Part shown: positions 24,241-33,336 of the stretch, in pieces
Layout of the letters: each line of letters begins with the position of its first letter
Numbering within the stretch: position 1 is the first letter of the stretch
NCBI GenBank assembly: GCA_947176895.1
Contig: CAMWSK010000020.1
Coordinates: 1-45,721, forward strand
Reading direction: 5' to 3'
DNA: 45,721 bases
Source: an uncultured Prevotellaceae bacterium
Lineage (GTDB): Bacteria > Bacteroidota > Bacteroidia > Bacteroidales > Bacteroidaceae
Program-made: the position numbers and the translations under genes
Notes under the pieces: generated by a model
The model's database searches: none
Told to the model about the DNA's origin: nothing
What the model saw: the letters and a program-made list of their open reading frames with translations, nothing else

Positions 24241-24271
24241 CAAAGATAAGGCTTTTCGCTTGAAAAGTCAA
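24241..24271 (-). promoter_or_regulatory. Promoter of the TlpA-like gene
   Basis: On the minus strand, TTG (24269-24271), a 20-bp spacer and TATCTTTG (24241-24248). It decides the GTG start at 24212. Confidence 0.7.
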
Positions 24272-24283
24272 GAAAGAAAATGC

Positions 24284-24316
24284 AAAAAGGAGCCACGTCA
24301 ATGCTGACGTAGCCCC
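24284..24316 (-). terminator. Terminator of the mutAB operon
   Basis: On the minus strand, a 12-bp stem with two G-T pairs (arms 24305-24316 and 24289-24300), loop GCAT, then TTTTT. It lies 25 bp after the mutB stop. Confidence 0.82.
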
Positions 24317-24341
24317 CTTTGTCTCGTATTAACTTGCCGGA

Positions 24342-26510
24342 TTATTCCTTATCCAACAGCATTTCCATGATTTCGCAAGCGGCCTTGGCAACGGAAGTGC
24401 CGGGGCCATAGATGCCTGCTACGCCGGCCTTGTAGAGGAAGTCGTAGTCCTGGGCGGGGATAACACCACCGGCAATGACCATGATGTCCTCGCGTCCCAG
24501 CTTGGCCAGTTCCTCGATGAGCTGGGGAATCAAAGTCTTGTGACCGGCAGCCAGTGAACTGGCACCCACCACGTTCACATCGTTCTCCACAGCCTCGCGA
24601 GCCGTTTCGGCAGGAGTCTGGAACAAGGGGCCCATGTCCACGTCGAAACCGCAGTCGGCATAACCGGTGGCAACCACCTTTGCGCCGCGGTCGTGTCCGT
24701 CCTGGCCCATCTTGGCCACCATGATGCGGGGGCGACGGCCCTCCTTCTTTGCAAACTCTTCGGTCAGCTGACAAGCACGCTCAAAGTCATTGTCGTTCTT
24801 GCTTTCACTGCTATACACGCCTGAAATGGTTCTGATTACTGCTTTGTAACGTCCCACGATGGCCTCGCAGGCATCACTGATTTCTCCCAAAGTGGCACGA
24901 TGGCCGGCTGCAATCACAGCCAAGTCGAGCAGGTTGTCCTTGCTCTTCTTGCTCTCGTTGAACTCACGCACACATTCGGTGATGCGCTCCAAGTCGGCCT
25001 TCACCTGAGCCTCGTCGCGGTTGGCACGCAGTTCCTTCAGACCTGCCTCCTGCTCCAAGCGCACGGCGGTGTTGTCGATTTCAAGGATGTCAATGGGGTC
25101 CTCGTGCTCCAGACGATACTTGTTCACACCCACGATGGTCTGCACGCCGCTGTCGATGCGGGCCTGAGTGCGGGCTGCAGCCTCCTCGATGCGCATCTTG
25201 GGCAGGCCGGTTTCGATGGCTTTGGCCATACCGCCCAGTTTCTCGATTTCCTGGATGTGCTCCCAAGCCTTGTGGTACAACTCTTGTGTGAGCTTCTCTA
25301 CGTAGTAGGAACCGGCCCAAGGATCGATGTGCTTGCACACCTGGGTCTCGTTTTGAATATAAATCTGTGTGTTACGTGCGATACGTGCACTGAAGTCGGT
25401 GGGCAGAGCGATGGCTTCGTCCAAAGCGTTGGTGTGCAGGCTTTGGGTGTGTCCCAATACAGCGGCCATGGCTTCGATGCAAGTGCGTCCCACATTGTTG
25501 AAGGGATCTTGCTCGGTGAGCGACCAGCCTGATGTCTGGCTGTGGGTACGTAAAGCCATGGATTTGGGGTTCTTGGCGCCGAAGCTCTTCACAATCTTGG
25601 CCCAAAGCAAACGGCCTGCACGCATCTTGGCGATTTCCATGAAGTGGTTCACGCCGATAGCCCAGAAGAAACTGAGGCGGGGTGCGAAAGCGTCCACGTC
25701 AATGCCGGCATTGATACCTGCACGCAGGTAGTCCATGCCGTCGGCCAAGGTGTAAGCCAATTCGATGTCGGCAGTGGCACCGGCCTCCTGCATGTGGTAG
25801 CCTGAGATGGAGATGCTGTTGAACTTAGGCATCTTCTGGCTGGTGAACTCGAAGATGTCGGCGATAATCTTCATGGAGAAGGCTGGGGGATAGATATAGG
25901 TGTTGCGCACCATGAACTCCTTGAGGATATCATTCTGGATGGTTCCGGCCATCTCTTCAAGCTGGGCACCCTGCTCCAGTCCGGCGTTGATGTAGAAAGC
26001 CAGGATGGGCAGCACGGCACCGTTCATGGTCATGGACACGGACATCTTGTTCAAGGGAATGCCATCGAAGAGCACCTTCATATTCTCCAGCGAGCAGATG
26101 CTCACACCGGCCTTACCCACATCGCCAACCACACGCTGGTTGTCGGGGTCGTAGCCACGGTGTGTGGGCAGGTCGAAGGCTACGGACAGACCCTTCTGGC
26201 CGCTGGCCAGGTTACGACGATAGAAGGCATTACTCTCTTCGGCTGTAGAGAATCCGGCATACTGGCGGATGGTCCACGGGCGGAAGGGGTACATCATGCT
26301 GTACGGGCCACGGAGGAAGGGAGGCATGCCGGCAGCGAAGTCCAAATGCTCCATGCCTTCCAGGTCTTCTTTCGTATATACGGGTTGGATATCGATTTGT
26401 TCGGGAGTCTTCCAATTGGCAGTAATCCCGTTCTCCTTTTGCCACTGCTGACCGTTCTTGGCCTCGATGCCGGCAAAAATATCTATTTGGTTAAATGATT
26501 TGCGTGCCAT
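24342..26510 (-). CDS. mutB: Methylmalonyl-CoA mutase large subunit
   Basis: 722 residues, the usual length. The TIM-barrel substrate domain (about 1-560) contains [22 protein letters not shown] and [12 protein letters not shown]. The C-terminal B12-binding domain carries the DxHxxG motif in [13 protein letters not shown] (His about residue 606) and the [15 protein letters not shown] segment. It interconverts succinyl-CoA and (R)-methylmalonyl-CoA with adenosylcobalamin. It is 4 bp after mutA in a two-gene operon. With the mmd operon it forms the succinate-to-propionate route. Confidence 0.97.
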   Translation of the reverse strand: MARKSFNQIDIFAGIEAKNGQQWQKENGITANWKTPEQIDIQPVYTKEDLEGMEHLDFAAGMPPFLRGPYSMMYPFRPWTIRQYAGFSTAEESNAFYRRNLASGQKGLSVAFDLPTHRGYDPDNQRVVGDVGKAGVSICSLENMKVLFDGIPLNKMSVSMTMNGAVLPILAFYINAGLEQGAQLEEMAGTIQNDILKEFMVRNTYIYPPAFSMKIIADIFEFTSQKMPKFNSISISGYHMQEAGATADIELAYTLADGMDYLRAGINAGIDVDAFAPRLSFFWAIGVNHFMEIAKMRAGRLLWAKIVKSFGAKNPKSMALRTHSQTSGWSLTEQDPFNNVGRTCIEAMAAVLGHTQSLHTNALDEAIALPTDFSARIARNTQIYIQNETQVCKHIDPWAGSYYVEKLTQELYHKAWEHIQEIEKLGGMAKAIETGLPKMRIEEAAARTQARIDSGVQTIVGVNKYRLEHEDPIDILEIDNTAVRLEQEAGLKELRANRDEAQVKADLERITECVREFNESKKSKDNLLDLAVIAAGHRATLGEISDACEAIVGRYKAVIRTISGVYSSESKNDNDFERACQLTEEFAKKEGRRPRIMVAKMGQDGHDRGAKVVATGYADCGFDVDMGPLFQTPAETAREAVENDVNVVGASSLAAGHKTLIPQLIEELAKLGREDIMVIAGGVIPAQDYDFLYKAGVAGIYGPGTSVAKAACEIMEMLLDKE

Positions 26511-26514
26511 AGTA

Positions 26515-28371
26515 TTAGATTCCCAGTTTAGCGTTATACTCTTTCAATGTTTTCAGCTGGTCCACACGCACGTGGATGAAGTTCTCGATGCCGGCAGCCT
26601 TCAACTCTTCGGCGCAGGCGGGTGCACCGGCCACCACGAACATGGCGCGATTGTTCAGTGCCTTGAACGCGGGGATGGCGTATTCGGCATATTCGTCATC
26701 GCTGGAGCACAGCACCACGATGTCGGCTCCTGCCCCCATGGCTTTCTCAATGCCCTCTTCAACGGTGGCAAAGCCCAAGTTGTCGATTACCTGATAACCG
26801 GCTGCTGCCAGGAAGTTGCAACTGAACTGGGCACGGGCCTGGCGCATGGCCAGGTTACCGATGGTGAGCATGAAGGCTACGGGCACTTTGGCAGCTTGTT
26901 CGGTCGTGAGGCGCAATTGCTCAAAGTCGCTGGCCAAACGAGTGGCCTTGATGGCGGGAATCGTGCTCTCCTCTTCCTTATGGCTGCCGCAACCGCAACA
27001 GCATTGTACGGGAGCCTTGCCCTCGCTCTTCTCGGTGAAGTTGGGGAATTGGTTGGTACCCAACAGGAACTCTTTACGCTTGCCGGCATTGGCATGGCGG
27101 GCGGCGTTGGTGTCGTTGATAACGTTCTGCACGTTACCGGCTTTTACTTCGGCCAAGAAACCACCGGCCTCCTCAACATTGAGGAACAATTGCCAAGCCT
27201 GCTTTGCGAGGGCTGCGGTCAGTTCCTCAATAAAATAGGAACCTCCGGCCACGTCCACCATGCGGTCGAAGTGACATTCGTCCTTCAGCAACAGCTGTTG
27301 GTTGCGTGCGATGCGCTCGGCAAATTCGGTGGGTTGCTCGTAGGGATGGTCGAAAGGAACCACCACCATGCTGTCCACACCACCCAAGGCTGCGCTCATG
27401 GCCTCGGTCTGAGAGCGGAGCATGTTGACATAGGAATCGAAGATGGTTTGGTTGTATGTCGTGGTATAGGCACAGATGTGCATCTTGGCGCTCTCCTTGT
27501 CGTTGGTGTATTGAGCCACGATTTCCGCCCACAGCATACGTGCGGCACGCAGTTTGGCAATCTCCATGAAGTAGACCCCGTTGATGCCCAGATTGAACTT
27601 GATGCTTTGTGCGGCCAACTCGGGAGCGATGCCTGCCTCGGTCATCTGTTGCAGGTATTCGTTACCCCATGCCAAGGCGTAGCCCAAATCCTGATAGCTG
27701 TAGGCACCGGCGTTGGTCAGTTTGTAGGCATTGACGGCCACGGCGCGGAAGTTGGGCAGAACGCTCAACGTCTCCACGATGGGCTTCAGGGATTGCAAGG
27801 CCTCGCAAGTGTCTTTTCCTTTGCTTAACATCTTTTCGATGGGGTCGAAGCTGATGGAACCGACTACCTTTTCCGGATCGATGCCCTTAGCCTTGACATA
27901 ATCCACCAGGATTTGTGCCAACTCGGCAGTGTGGCACTGGCAGGTCATGAAGTTAATCTCTACGCAATTCAGGTAGATGCCTTCGAGCAACTGTGCCACG
28001 AACTCTGCACTTACCTTCTTGCCGGGGATGCGGAATCCCAGACTGTCGACGCCACGGTTCAGTACGTCCAGGGCTTTGCCATTGGCTTCTTTTGCGTCAT
28101 TGGCCTCAATGTCTTGGCGCACGTACCAACTGTTGCTGTCGGCCTTGTTGCCACGCACATAGGGGAACTGACCGGGCAATGCGTTCACGGTGGCCAGCTT
28201 TTCCACATCTTCTTTGAGATAGAAAGGCTCCATGGAGAAGCCCTCGTTGGTTCTCCACACCATCTTCTTCTGATAGTCAGCGCCTTTCAGGTCAACGTTG
28301 ATTTTGTCAATCCACTCTTGACGTGAGGGGGCAGTGAAGTCAGAGAAGAGTTTCTCTTGATTGTTTGCCAT
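26515..28371 (-). CDS. mutA: Methylmalonyl-CoA mutase small subunit
   Basis: 618 residues from ATG 28371 ([12 protein letters not shown]). It is homologous to mutB over the barrel, but the C-terminal domain lacks the DxHxxG cobalamin motif, as expected for the non-catalytic subunit. The start at 28413 would lie over the promoter. Between the barrel and the degenerate B12 domain is a Cys-rich insertion, [13 protein letters not shown] (about residues 455-467), that resembles a metal-binding knuckle and is not expected in the family. First gene of the mutAB operon. Confidence 0.95.
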   Translation of the reverse strand: MANNQEKLFSDFTAPSRQEWIDKINVDLKGADYQKKMVWRTNEGFSMEPFYLKEDVEKLATVNALPGQFPYVRGNKADSNSWYVRQDIEANDAKEANGKALDVLNRGVDSLGFRIPGKKVSAEFVAQLLEGIYLNCVEINFMTCQCHTAELAQILVDYVKAKGIDPEKVVGSISFDPIEKMLSKGKDTCEALQSLKPIVETLSVLPNFRAVAVNAYKLTNAGAYSYQDLGYALAWGNEYLQQMTEAGIAPELAAQSIKFNLGINGVYFMEIAKLRAARMLWAEIVAQYTNDKESAKMHICAYTTTYNQTIFDSYVNMLRSQTEAMSAALGGVDSMVVVPFDHPYEQPTEFAERIARNQQLLLKDECHFDRMVDVAGGSYFIEELTAALAKQAWQLFLNVEEAGGFLAEVKAGNVQNVINDTNAARHANAGKRKEFLLGTNQFPNFTEKSEGKAPVQCCCGCGSHKEEESTIPAIKATRLASDFEQLRLTTEQAAKVPVAFMLTIGNLAMRQARAQFSCNFLAAAGYQVIDNLGFATVEEGIEKAMGAGADIVVLCSSDDEYAEYAIPAFKALNNRAMFVVAGAPACAEELKAAGIENFIHVRVDQLKTLKEYNAKLGI

Positions 28372-28414
28372 GTAATTCTGATTTAGGTATGAATGTATTG
28401 TAATGTTCAACACA

Positions 28415-28445
28415 CAAATTTAAGGAAAAGAAAGACGCCGACCAA
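28415..28445 (-). promoter_or_regulatory. Promoter of the mutAB operon
   Basis: On the minus strand, TTG (28443-28445), a 20-bp spacer and TAAATTTG (28415-28422). It lies 43 bp before the mutA start. It touches the terminator of the upstream operon. Confidence 0.68.
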
Positions 28446-28491
28446 GCAAAAGCCGGCCTTTTTCCTTATAATAATAGGAGAAAGCCGGCCT
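28446..28491 (-). terminator. Terminator after the dus operon
   Basis: An imperfect hairpin whose arms both contain the GCCGGC palindrome (28452-28466 and 28478-28491), followed on the minus strand by TTTTGC. It ends the AsnC-to-dus operon and overlaps the mutA -33 region by no more than a few bases. Confidence 0.7.
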
Positions 28492-28506
28492 AATTCTATG
28501 CGTTTG

Positions 28507-29502
28507 TCAGAGTCTTTGCTCCGATAGTCTTGGCATGATGTCGTGGTCCATGATGTGGAATATCTCGTCCACCATCTCGGCTCGTAGCAGACGGATACGC
28601 GTTTCACGGAAATCAGGAATACCCTTGAACAGAGGTGTGGCCGCGAGGTGGCGGCGCACATGCAGGATGCCCCGGTATTCGTCCAGGCGGTCTGTGCTGG
28701 TTTTTACCTGTTGTTTCAGGATGTCCATCTTTTCTTGCGTGCTCAGTTCAAACGGTTTGCCGGCCAGATAATTCTTTATCTCATGGAATATCCATGGACG
28801 TCCGAAAGAGGCTCGACCCACCATCACGGCATCCACTCCATAGCGTTCGAAGCATTCCTTGGCACGTTTGGCCGTGGTGATATCGCCGTTTCCGATGATG
28901 GGAATGTGCATGCGCGGGTTCTCTTTCACCTTCCCGATAAGTGTCCAGTCGGCTTCGCCTGTGTACATCTGTGCCCGAGTGCGGCCATGGATGGTGAGTG
29001 CCTGTATGCCGCAGTCCTGCAACTGCTCGGCCAGGTCCACGATAATACGGTGGTCGTTGTCCCATCCCAGTCGTGTCTTCACGGTCACGGGTGTGCCCGG
29101 CACGGCATTCACCACGGCTTTGGTCATCTCCAGCATCAAGGGGATATTCTGCAACATGCCTGCCCCCGCACCTTTTCCTGCAACGCGCTTCACGGGACAT
29201 CCGAAGTTGATGTCCAGCACATCGGGGTGGGCTTGTTCCACCACCATTTGCGCCGCCTCACGCATGGTGTCTACAAACCGTCCATAGATTTGTATGGCCA
29301 CAGGACGCTCTTCGGCACTCACCTGCAGTTTTTCCAATGTACGGCCCACCTGACGCACCAGTGCATCGCTGGCCACGAACTCACTGTACACCATGTCTGC
29401 ACCCAGTTGGCGGCAAAGCAAACGGAAACCAATGTCGGTGACATCCTCCATGGGAGCCAGCAACACAGCCTGTTCGGGCAGCAGTATGTTTCCTATCCTC
29501 AT
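28507..29502 (-). CDS. dus: tRNA-dihydrouridine synthase (DusB-like)
   Basis: 331 residues. The FMN barrel begins with LLAPMEDVTDIGFRLLCRQLGAD. The catalytic cysteine is Cys102 in NFGCPVKRVAGKGAGAG. HGRTRAQMYTGEADW and GNGDI are also conserved. It reduces uridine in the tRNA D-loop. Its start overlaps the sufE stop by 4 bp, so it is translated from the AsnC operon. Which uridine positions it modifies cannot be told. Confidence 0.93.
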   Translation of the reverse strand: MRIGNILLPEQAVLLAPMEDVTDIGFRLLCRQLGADMVYSEFVASDALVRQVGRTLEKLQVSAEERPVAIQIYGRFVDTMREAAQMVVEQAHPDVLDINFGCPVKRVAGKGAGAGMLQNIPLMLEMTKAVVNAVPGTPVTVKTRLGWDNDHRIIVDLAEQLQDCGIQALTIHGRTRAQMYTGEADWTLIGKVKENPRMHIPIIGNGDITTAKRAKECFERYGVDAVMVGRASFGRPWIFHEIKNYLAGKPFELSTQEKMDILKQQVKTSTDRLDEYRGILHVRRHLAATPLFKGIPDFRETRIRLLRAEMVDEIFHIMDHDIMPRLSEQRL

Positions 29503-29921
29503 GCGCCCTTGGTTTTGAATGCCAGTGCGTAGAGCTTCATTTGCTTCAGCATGGCCAGCAGTCCGTTGCTACGGGTGGGGGAGAGGTGTTCCCGCAGTCC
29601 AATCTTTTCAATGAAATAGATGTCGGCATCCAGAATGTCCTGAGGTGTCTGGTCGTTGAACACGCGCACCAGCAGGGCAATCATGCCTTTCACGATCAGC
29701 GCCTCGCTTTCGGCCTGGAAGCGGATGCGTCCGTCCACCAGGTCGGCCTGCAGCCATGCGCGGCTCTGGCACCCCTCAATCAGGTTCTGTTCCGTTTTGT
29801 ATTTCGTGTCCAAAGGCGGTTGTTCGCTGCCTAAATCAATGAGCAGTTGGTAGCGATCCATCCAATCGTCCAGTTCGGTGAACTCCTCGATTATCTCGTC
29901 TTGTATTTCGTTTATGGTCAT
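29499..29921 (-). CDS. sufE: SufE-family sulfur acceptor
   Basis: 140 residues, normal SufE length. The sulfur-accepting cysteine is Cys51 in IEGCQSRAWL. SufE takes sulfur from a cysteine desulfurase and hands it to the SufBCD scaffold for Fe-S assembly. No suf operon is nearby; it sits between the M28 protein gene (11 bp gap) and dus (4-bp overlap). Confidence 0.92.
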   Translation of the reverse strand: MTINEIQDEIIEEFTELDDWMDRYQLLIDLGSEQPPLDTKYKTEQNLIEGCQSRAWLQADLVDGRIRFQAESEALIVKGMIALLVRVFNDQTPQDILDADIYFIEKIGLREHLSPTRSNGLLAMLKQMKLYALAFKTKGA

Positions 29922-29932
29922 GGGTGTGTCCG

Positions 29933-30949
29933 TTAGTTTCTTTGGTTATAATTATAGATAACTTGCATCACGGTTTGTCCCACAGCTTTCAGCACCTGCG
30001 GGTCGATGTTTTCCGGTGTGTCGTTGACGGTGTGCCATGTGGGTCCGAAACTGCAGTCCCCATTCTTATAATAAGGAATGATGTCGATGCAGGGAATACG
30101 TGTCAGCCTGTTCACTTCCACATGGTCATCGGTGATGGCTCCGCCTTTTTCCTTAAGGAAATAGTCTCCGTAGCCTATTTCTTCGGCCGTGTCCCATACA
30201 AGATTTACAAGGGGCTCGGCCACGCTGAGCGACACCAGTTCCTTCAGGAAGGTCGCGCCACGTCCTCCCACCATGTCCAGCAGAATCCCGAATTGAGCGT
30301 GGTAACCGTTTCGTCCGGCGTGGTGTGCCCAATATCTGGAGCCCAGACACCACGTGTCGCTTGTCTCGCCTGTGGACTCTGCCCAATCGGGAATTCCGTA
30401 GTCCTCCACATCGAAGCATACAAAGTCGATGCCGGTGGTCATTGTGCTGTCGCCGGCCATTTGGCGTGCCAGTTCCAGCAACACGGCCACTCCGCTGGCT
30501 CCGTCGTTGGCTGCCGGCACCGGTGTGTGATGATTCCCGGAGTCGGGATCGTTGTCGGCCCAGGGACGGCTGTCCCAGTGGGCGCAGAGCAATATCCGGT
30601 CAGAGGCTTGTGGGTTTAGATGTGCGATGATGTTGCGGCAGGGCACTTGGGTGCCGTTCCACACAGTCACGTCCGTGCTCTGCACTTCCACGTCCAGACC
30701 TGCCTGCTCAAAGCGGTTGACTATCCACTCGGAGCAAAGCCTCCAGGCTTGTGTGCCCGGCACACGGGGGCCGAAGTCGCATTGCTTCCGGATGTCGGCA
30801 AAAGCACTGTCGGCCTCGAACGAGGGACAGGGCGTTTGCTGTGTTCTCTCTTCGGTCGTTTCGTTGTTCGTCTGTTGTTGGCTTTTTCCACAACTGCCCA
30901 GCCCGGTGAGTGCCATGGCAAAGGTGAGAAAGAGGATTGATTGCTTCAT
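29933..30949 (-). CDS. M28-family lipoprotein, probable glutaminyl cyclase
   Basis: 338 residues. It has a lipoprotein signal with the lipobox ending LGSC (Cys20). The zinc hydrolase core shows AHWDSRPWAD (about residues 123-132), Asp149 in PAANDGASG, Glu182 in DVEDYG, and a late His in PTWHTVNDTPE (about 312). The single-zinc ligand set Asp/Glu/His and the TWHTVNDTPE segment match type II glutaminyl-peptide cyclotransferases, known in Bacteroidota such as Porphyromonas and Prevotella, better than aminopeptidases. It would turn N-terminal Gln of exported proteins to pyroglutamate. It overlaps the preceding gene by 4 bp. Confidence 0.85.
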   Translation of the reverse strand: MKQSILFLTFAMALTGLGSCGKSQQQTNNETTEERTQQTPCPSFEADSAFADIRKQCDFGPRVPGTQAWRLCSEWIVNRFEQAGLDVEVQSTDVTVWNGTQVPCRNIIAHLNPQASDRILLCAHWDSRPWADNDPDSGNHHTPVPAANDGASGVAVLLELARQMAGDSTMTTGIDFVCFDVEDYGIPDWAESTGETSDTWCLGSRYWAHHAGRNGYHAQFGILLDMVGGRGATFLKELVSLSVAEPLVNLVWDTAEEIGYGDYFLKEKGGAITDDHVEVNRLTRIPCIDIIPYYKNGDCSFGPTWHTVNDTPENIDPQVLKAVGQTVMQVIYNYNQRN

Positions 30950-32703
30950 TCGTTTGTCTTTTTCTGGTCAAGGGCTTGCTGCCACACCCTCATGAGGTTT
31001 TCCCCCCACAATAGTCGCAGTTCTTGTTCGGTGTGGCCACGGCGCAGAAGTTCACGGGTCAGATTCATCAGTTCGCCGGCATGTGCCACACCGGGTACAC
31101 CCCCGTCTCCGTCAAAATCCGTGCCAATCCCCACATGTTCTATTCCCATTGTCCGGATGGCATGCTCGATGTGTCGGATGGCTTCGTGTATGGTGGCCTG
31201 CCCGTTTATCCGGATAAAACCTTCGTAGAGCGTTATCTGCATTACGCCTCCGGCCTTGGCCAATGCCCGCATCTGTTCGTCGGTCAGGTTGCGGGGATGG
31301 TCGGTGAGGGCGCGACAACTGGAGTGGCTGCATATAATGGGTGTCCGGCTCAGTTCCAGTGCATCCCAAAAACTGCTTTCGGCTGCGTGGCTGAGGTCAA
31401 CCATCAGCCCGCATCGGTTCATTTCCTTTACCACCTTCTTCCCCAAAGGGCTGAGCCCCCCGTGCTCGCCATGGCCCCGGGCGGAGTCACACAAATCGTT
31501 GTCTCCGTTGTGACACAAGGTGATGTAGGCTATTCCCTGTCGGGCGAAGCGCTCGACATTGCCTGGGTCTTTACCCAGCGCATAGCCGTTTTCAATACCT
31601 TTGATGATGCCCCGCTTTCCTTCCCGTTTGGCTTTCCTCACTTGGTCGGGAGTTGATGCCAAAACGGTTTCCGGGGCATTCTCTGCCACGTAGCGGTCAA
31701 TCTCCGACAAGATGTTGTCGGCCTGCTGTGTGGCCGCTTCCAGCTCCTCACCACTTCGTCCCTGTTGAGGCAGGTAAGCCACCATGACTGCTGCGTCCAG
31801 GTGGCCGTAGCACATGCGTGGCAAGGTGGTGAGGCGTTCCTCCTTGGTGTGAAACTTCATGGGGGTGTCGCAATGGCTGTCGACCGAAAGAATCTGCCGG
31901 TGCATCTCTACCGTCCGGCGATAGAGACGCGCTTCGTCCACTAACCATTCGAACAAAGGCATCATGCTATGGTCTCCGCGCAGGATGAAACATTCGGGAT
32001 GCCACTGTACGCCCAAGATGGGTTTGCCTTCACAACTCTCCACGGCTTCTATCACTTCGTCGGTGGCAGTAGCGGAGATTCTCAGATGGCTTCCCGTCGT
32101 TTTCACAGCCTGGTGATGAAACGAGTTTACGGCCACTTCGTGGTTTCGGAGTATCCTATATAATAAGGTGTCTTCCTCTACGCATACCGAATGGCTGGAC
32201 CATTCGCGGGGAAGGTCCTGGCTATGCTTGACAGCTCCTGCACGGAAGGGCATACCCTCTTGGATGTCCTGATAGATGCTTCCCCCCATGGCCACCGTCA
32301 GCATCTGAATGCCCCGGCAGATGCCCAGGATGGGCAATTGCATATCCAGGGCCATGCTGATAAGTTGCAGTTCGACTTCATCGCGTTGGGGGGTAATGCC
32401 GTGAAGGGCAGGTGAAGGTTGCTCACCCACGAACAGAGGGTTGAGGTCTCCGCCCCCTGAAAGCAACAGGGCATCCACGCTTTCCAAGACTGTGGCCATG
32501 GCCTCAGGGTCTTCGTAGGGAGGGATAATCAAGGGCGAGCCACCGGCGGCAAGCACAGACAGCCAATAGCCGTCGGCCAATTCACATCCCTTGGCACCAT
32601 AGTTTCCCGTGATGCCGATGATGGGCTTGCGCTGCCGCATGGGGCGGCTGTCGTGAATCTGATTGGCTCTGCGTTTCCAGTTGAAGGCTTCCGGACAGTT
32701 CAT
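30946..32703 (-). CDS. Fusion of class I glutamine amidotransferase (peptidase C26) and membrane dipeptidase (M19)
   Basis: 585 residues from ATG 32703, which overlaps the regulator stop by 4 bp; longer frames lie inside that gene. Residues about 25-260 are a PuuD-like gamma-glutamyl hydrolase domain with the nucleophile Cys129 in GICRGIQ and the His234/Glu236 pair in QWHPE. Residues about 270-585 are an M19 dipeptidase domain with DSHCDT (His277, Asp279), HNGDNDLCDSARG, SHSSCRAL and GIGTDFDGDGG. The joined activities suggest removal of a gamma-glutamyl group followed by cleavage of the remaining dipeptide, in the cytoplasm since no signal peptide is seen. The exact substrate is unknown. Confidence 0.9.
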   Translation of the reverse strand: MNCPEAFNWKRRANQIHDSRPMRQRKPIIGITGNYGAKGCELADGYWLSVLAAGGSPLIIPPYEDPEAMATVLESVDALLLSGGGDLNPLFVGEQPSPALHGITPQRDEVELQLISMALDMQLPILGICRGIQMLTVAMGGSIYQDIQEGMPFRAGAVKHSQDLPREWSSHSVCVEEDTLLYRILRNHEVAVNSFHHQAVKTTGSHLRISATATDEVIEAVESCEGKPILGVQWHPECFILRGDHSMMPLFEWLVDEARLYRRTVEMHRQILSVDSHCDTPMKFHTKEERLTTLPRMCYGHLDAAVMVAYLPQQGRSGEELEAATQQADNILSEIDRYVAENAPETVLASTPDQVRKAKREGKRGIIKGIENGYALGKDPGNVERFARQGIAYITLCHNGDNDLCDSARGHGEHGGLSPLGKKVVKEMNRCGLMVDLSHAAESSFWDALELSRTPIICSHSSCRALTDHPRNLTDEQMRALAKAGGVMQITLYEGFIRINGQATIHEAIRHIEHAIRTMGIEHVGIGTDFDGDGGVPGVAHAGELMNLTRELLRRGHTEQELRLLWGENLMRVWQQALDQKKTNE

Positions 32704-33191
32704 TCTGTGATGGTTGGTGGCACTTCCTTGTGGAGATTGCCGATGGGCACCTCTTTCTTGATGCTTTGCTTCAGGCTGATGAGTGTCTCGGTGGCTGTCA
32801 CGCCGGGAATCTCTTGCAACTTGTTGTTGAGCAGTTCCATCAAATGAGTGTTGTCGCGTGCGTAGAGTTTGATGAGCATGGTGTAGGGGCCTGTAGTGAA
32901 GTGGCACTCCACGATTTCAGAAATTTTACTCAGTTCCTCACTTACGCGTTGATACATGTTGCCCCGTTCCAGGGTGATGCCCACGTAGGTACAGGTGTTG
33001 TAGCCCAGTGAGATGGGGTTGACGTGGTAGCCGCTGCCGATGATGACGTTCATGTCGATAAGGCGCTGCACACGTTGGTGTATGGCTGCCCGGCTGACGC
33101 CGCATTCCGCAGCCACATCCTTGAACGGGATTCGTGCGTTGTTTGAGATAATCTCCAGGATTTTTTTATCCAGGTCATCTATTTTTTCCAT
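32700..33191 (-). CDS. Lrp/AsnC-family regulator
   Basis: 163 residues from ATG 33191 (MEKIDDLDKKILEIISNNAR). The N-terminal helix-turn-helix reads FKDVAAECGVSRAAIHQRVQRLIDMNVI (about residues 24-51). The C-terminal RAM ligand domain follows, ending GVTATETLISLKQSIKK. Regulators of this type respond to amino acids. It is the first gene of an operon that includes the amidotransferase-dipeptidase fusion, so control of peptide or amino acid use is likely. A perfect inverted repeat flanks its promoter and may be its own operator. Confidence 0.93.
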   Translation of the reverse strand: MEKIDDLDKKILEIISNNARIPFKDVAAECGVSRAAIHQRVQRLIDMNVIIGSGYHVNPISLGYNTCTYVGITLERGNMYQRVSEELSKISEIVECHFTTGPYTMLIKLYARDNTHLMELLNNKLQEIPGVTATETLISLKQSIKKEVPIGNLHKEVPPTITE

Positions 33192-33200
33192 TGCAGAAAA

Positions 33201-33245
33201 GGATATTTTGTTTATTATTGATAGCAAAGATAACGAAAAATATCC
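33201..33245. promoter_or_regulatory. Promoter and candidate operator of the AsnC operon
   Basis: On the minus strand the -7 box is TATCTTTG (33225-33232). It is enclosed by a perfect 9-bp inverted repeat, GGATATTTT at 33201-33209 and AAAATATCC at 33237-33245, with centres 36 bp apart. This fits binding by an Lrp-type dimer pair that would cover the promoter. The -33 region is weak. Confidence 0.5.
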
Positions 33246-33267
33246 AAAAACAAGTAGGGGCTAAATG

Positions 33268-33303
33268 AAAAAGACACGAAACAATGCGGTTTCGTGTCTT
33301 TTT
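33268..33303 (-). terminator. Terminator of the FKBP cluster
   Basis: A perfect 15-bp inverted repeat (33268-33282 and 33289-33303) with a 6-base loop; the arms end in a run of A on one strand and T on the other. It lies 33 bp after the last FKBP stop. Confidence 0.88.
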
Positions 33304-33336
33304 GCTATTTCCTTTTCCCTATGGAGAAGTCTCTGC

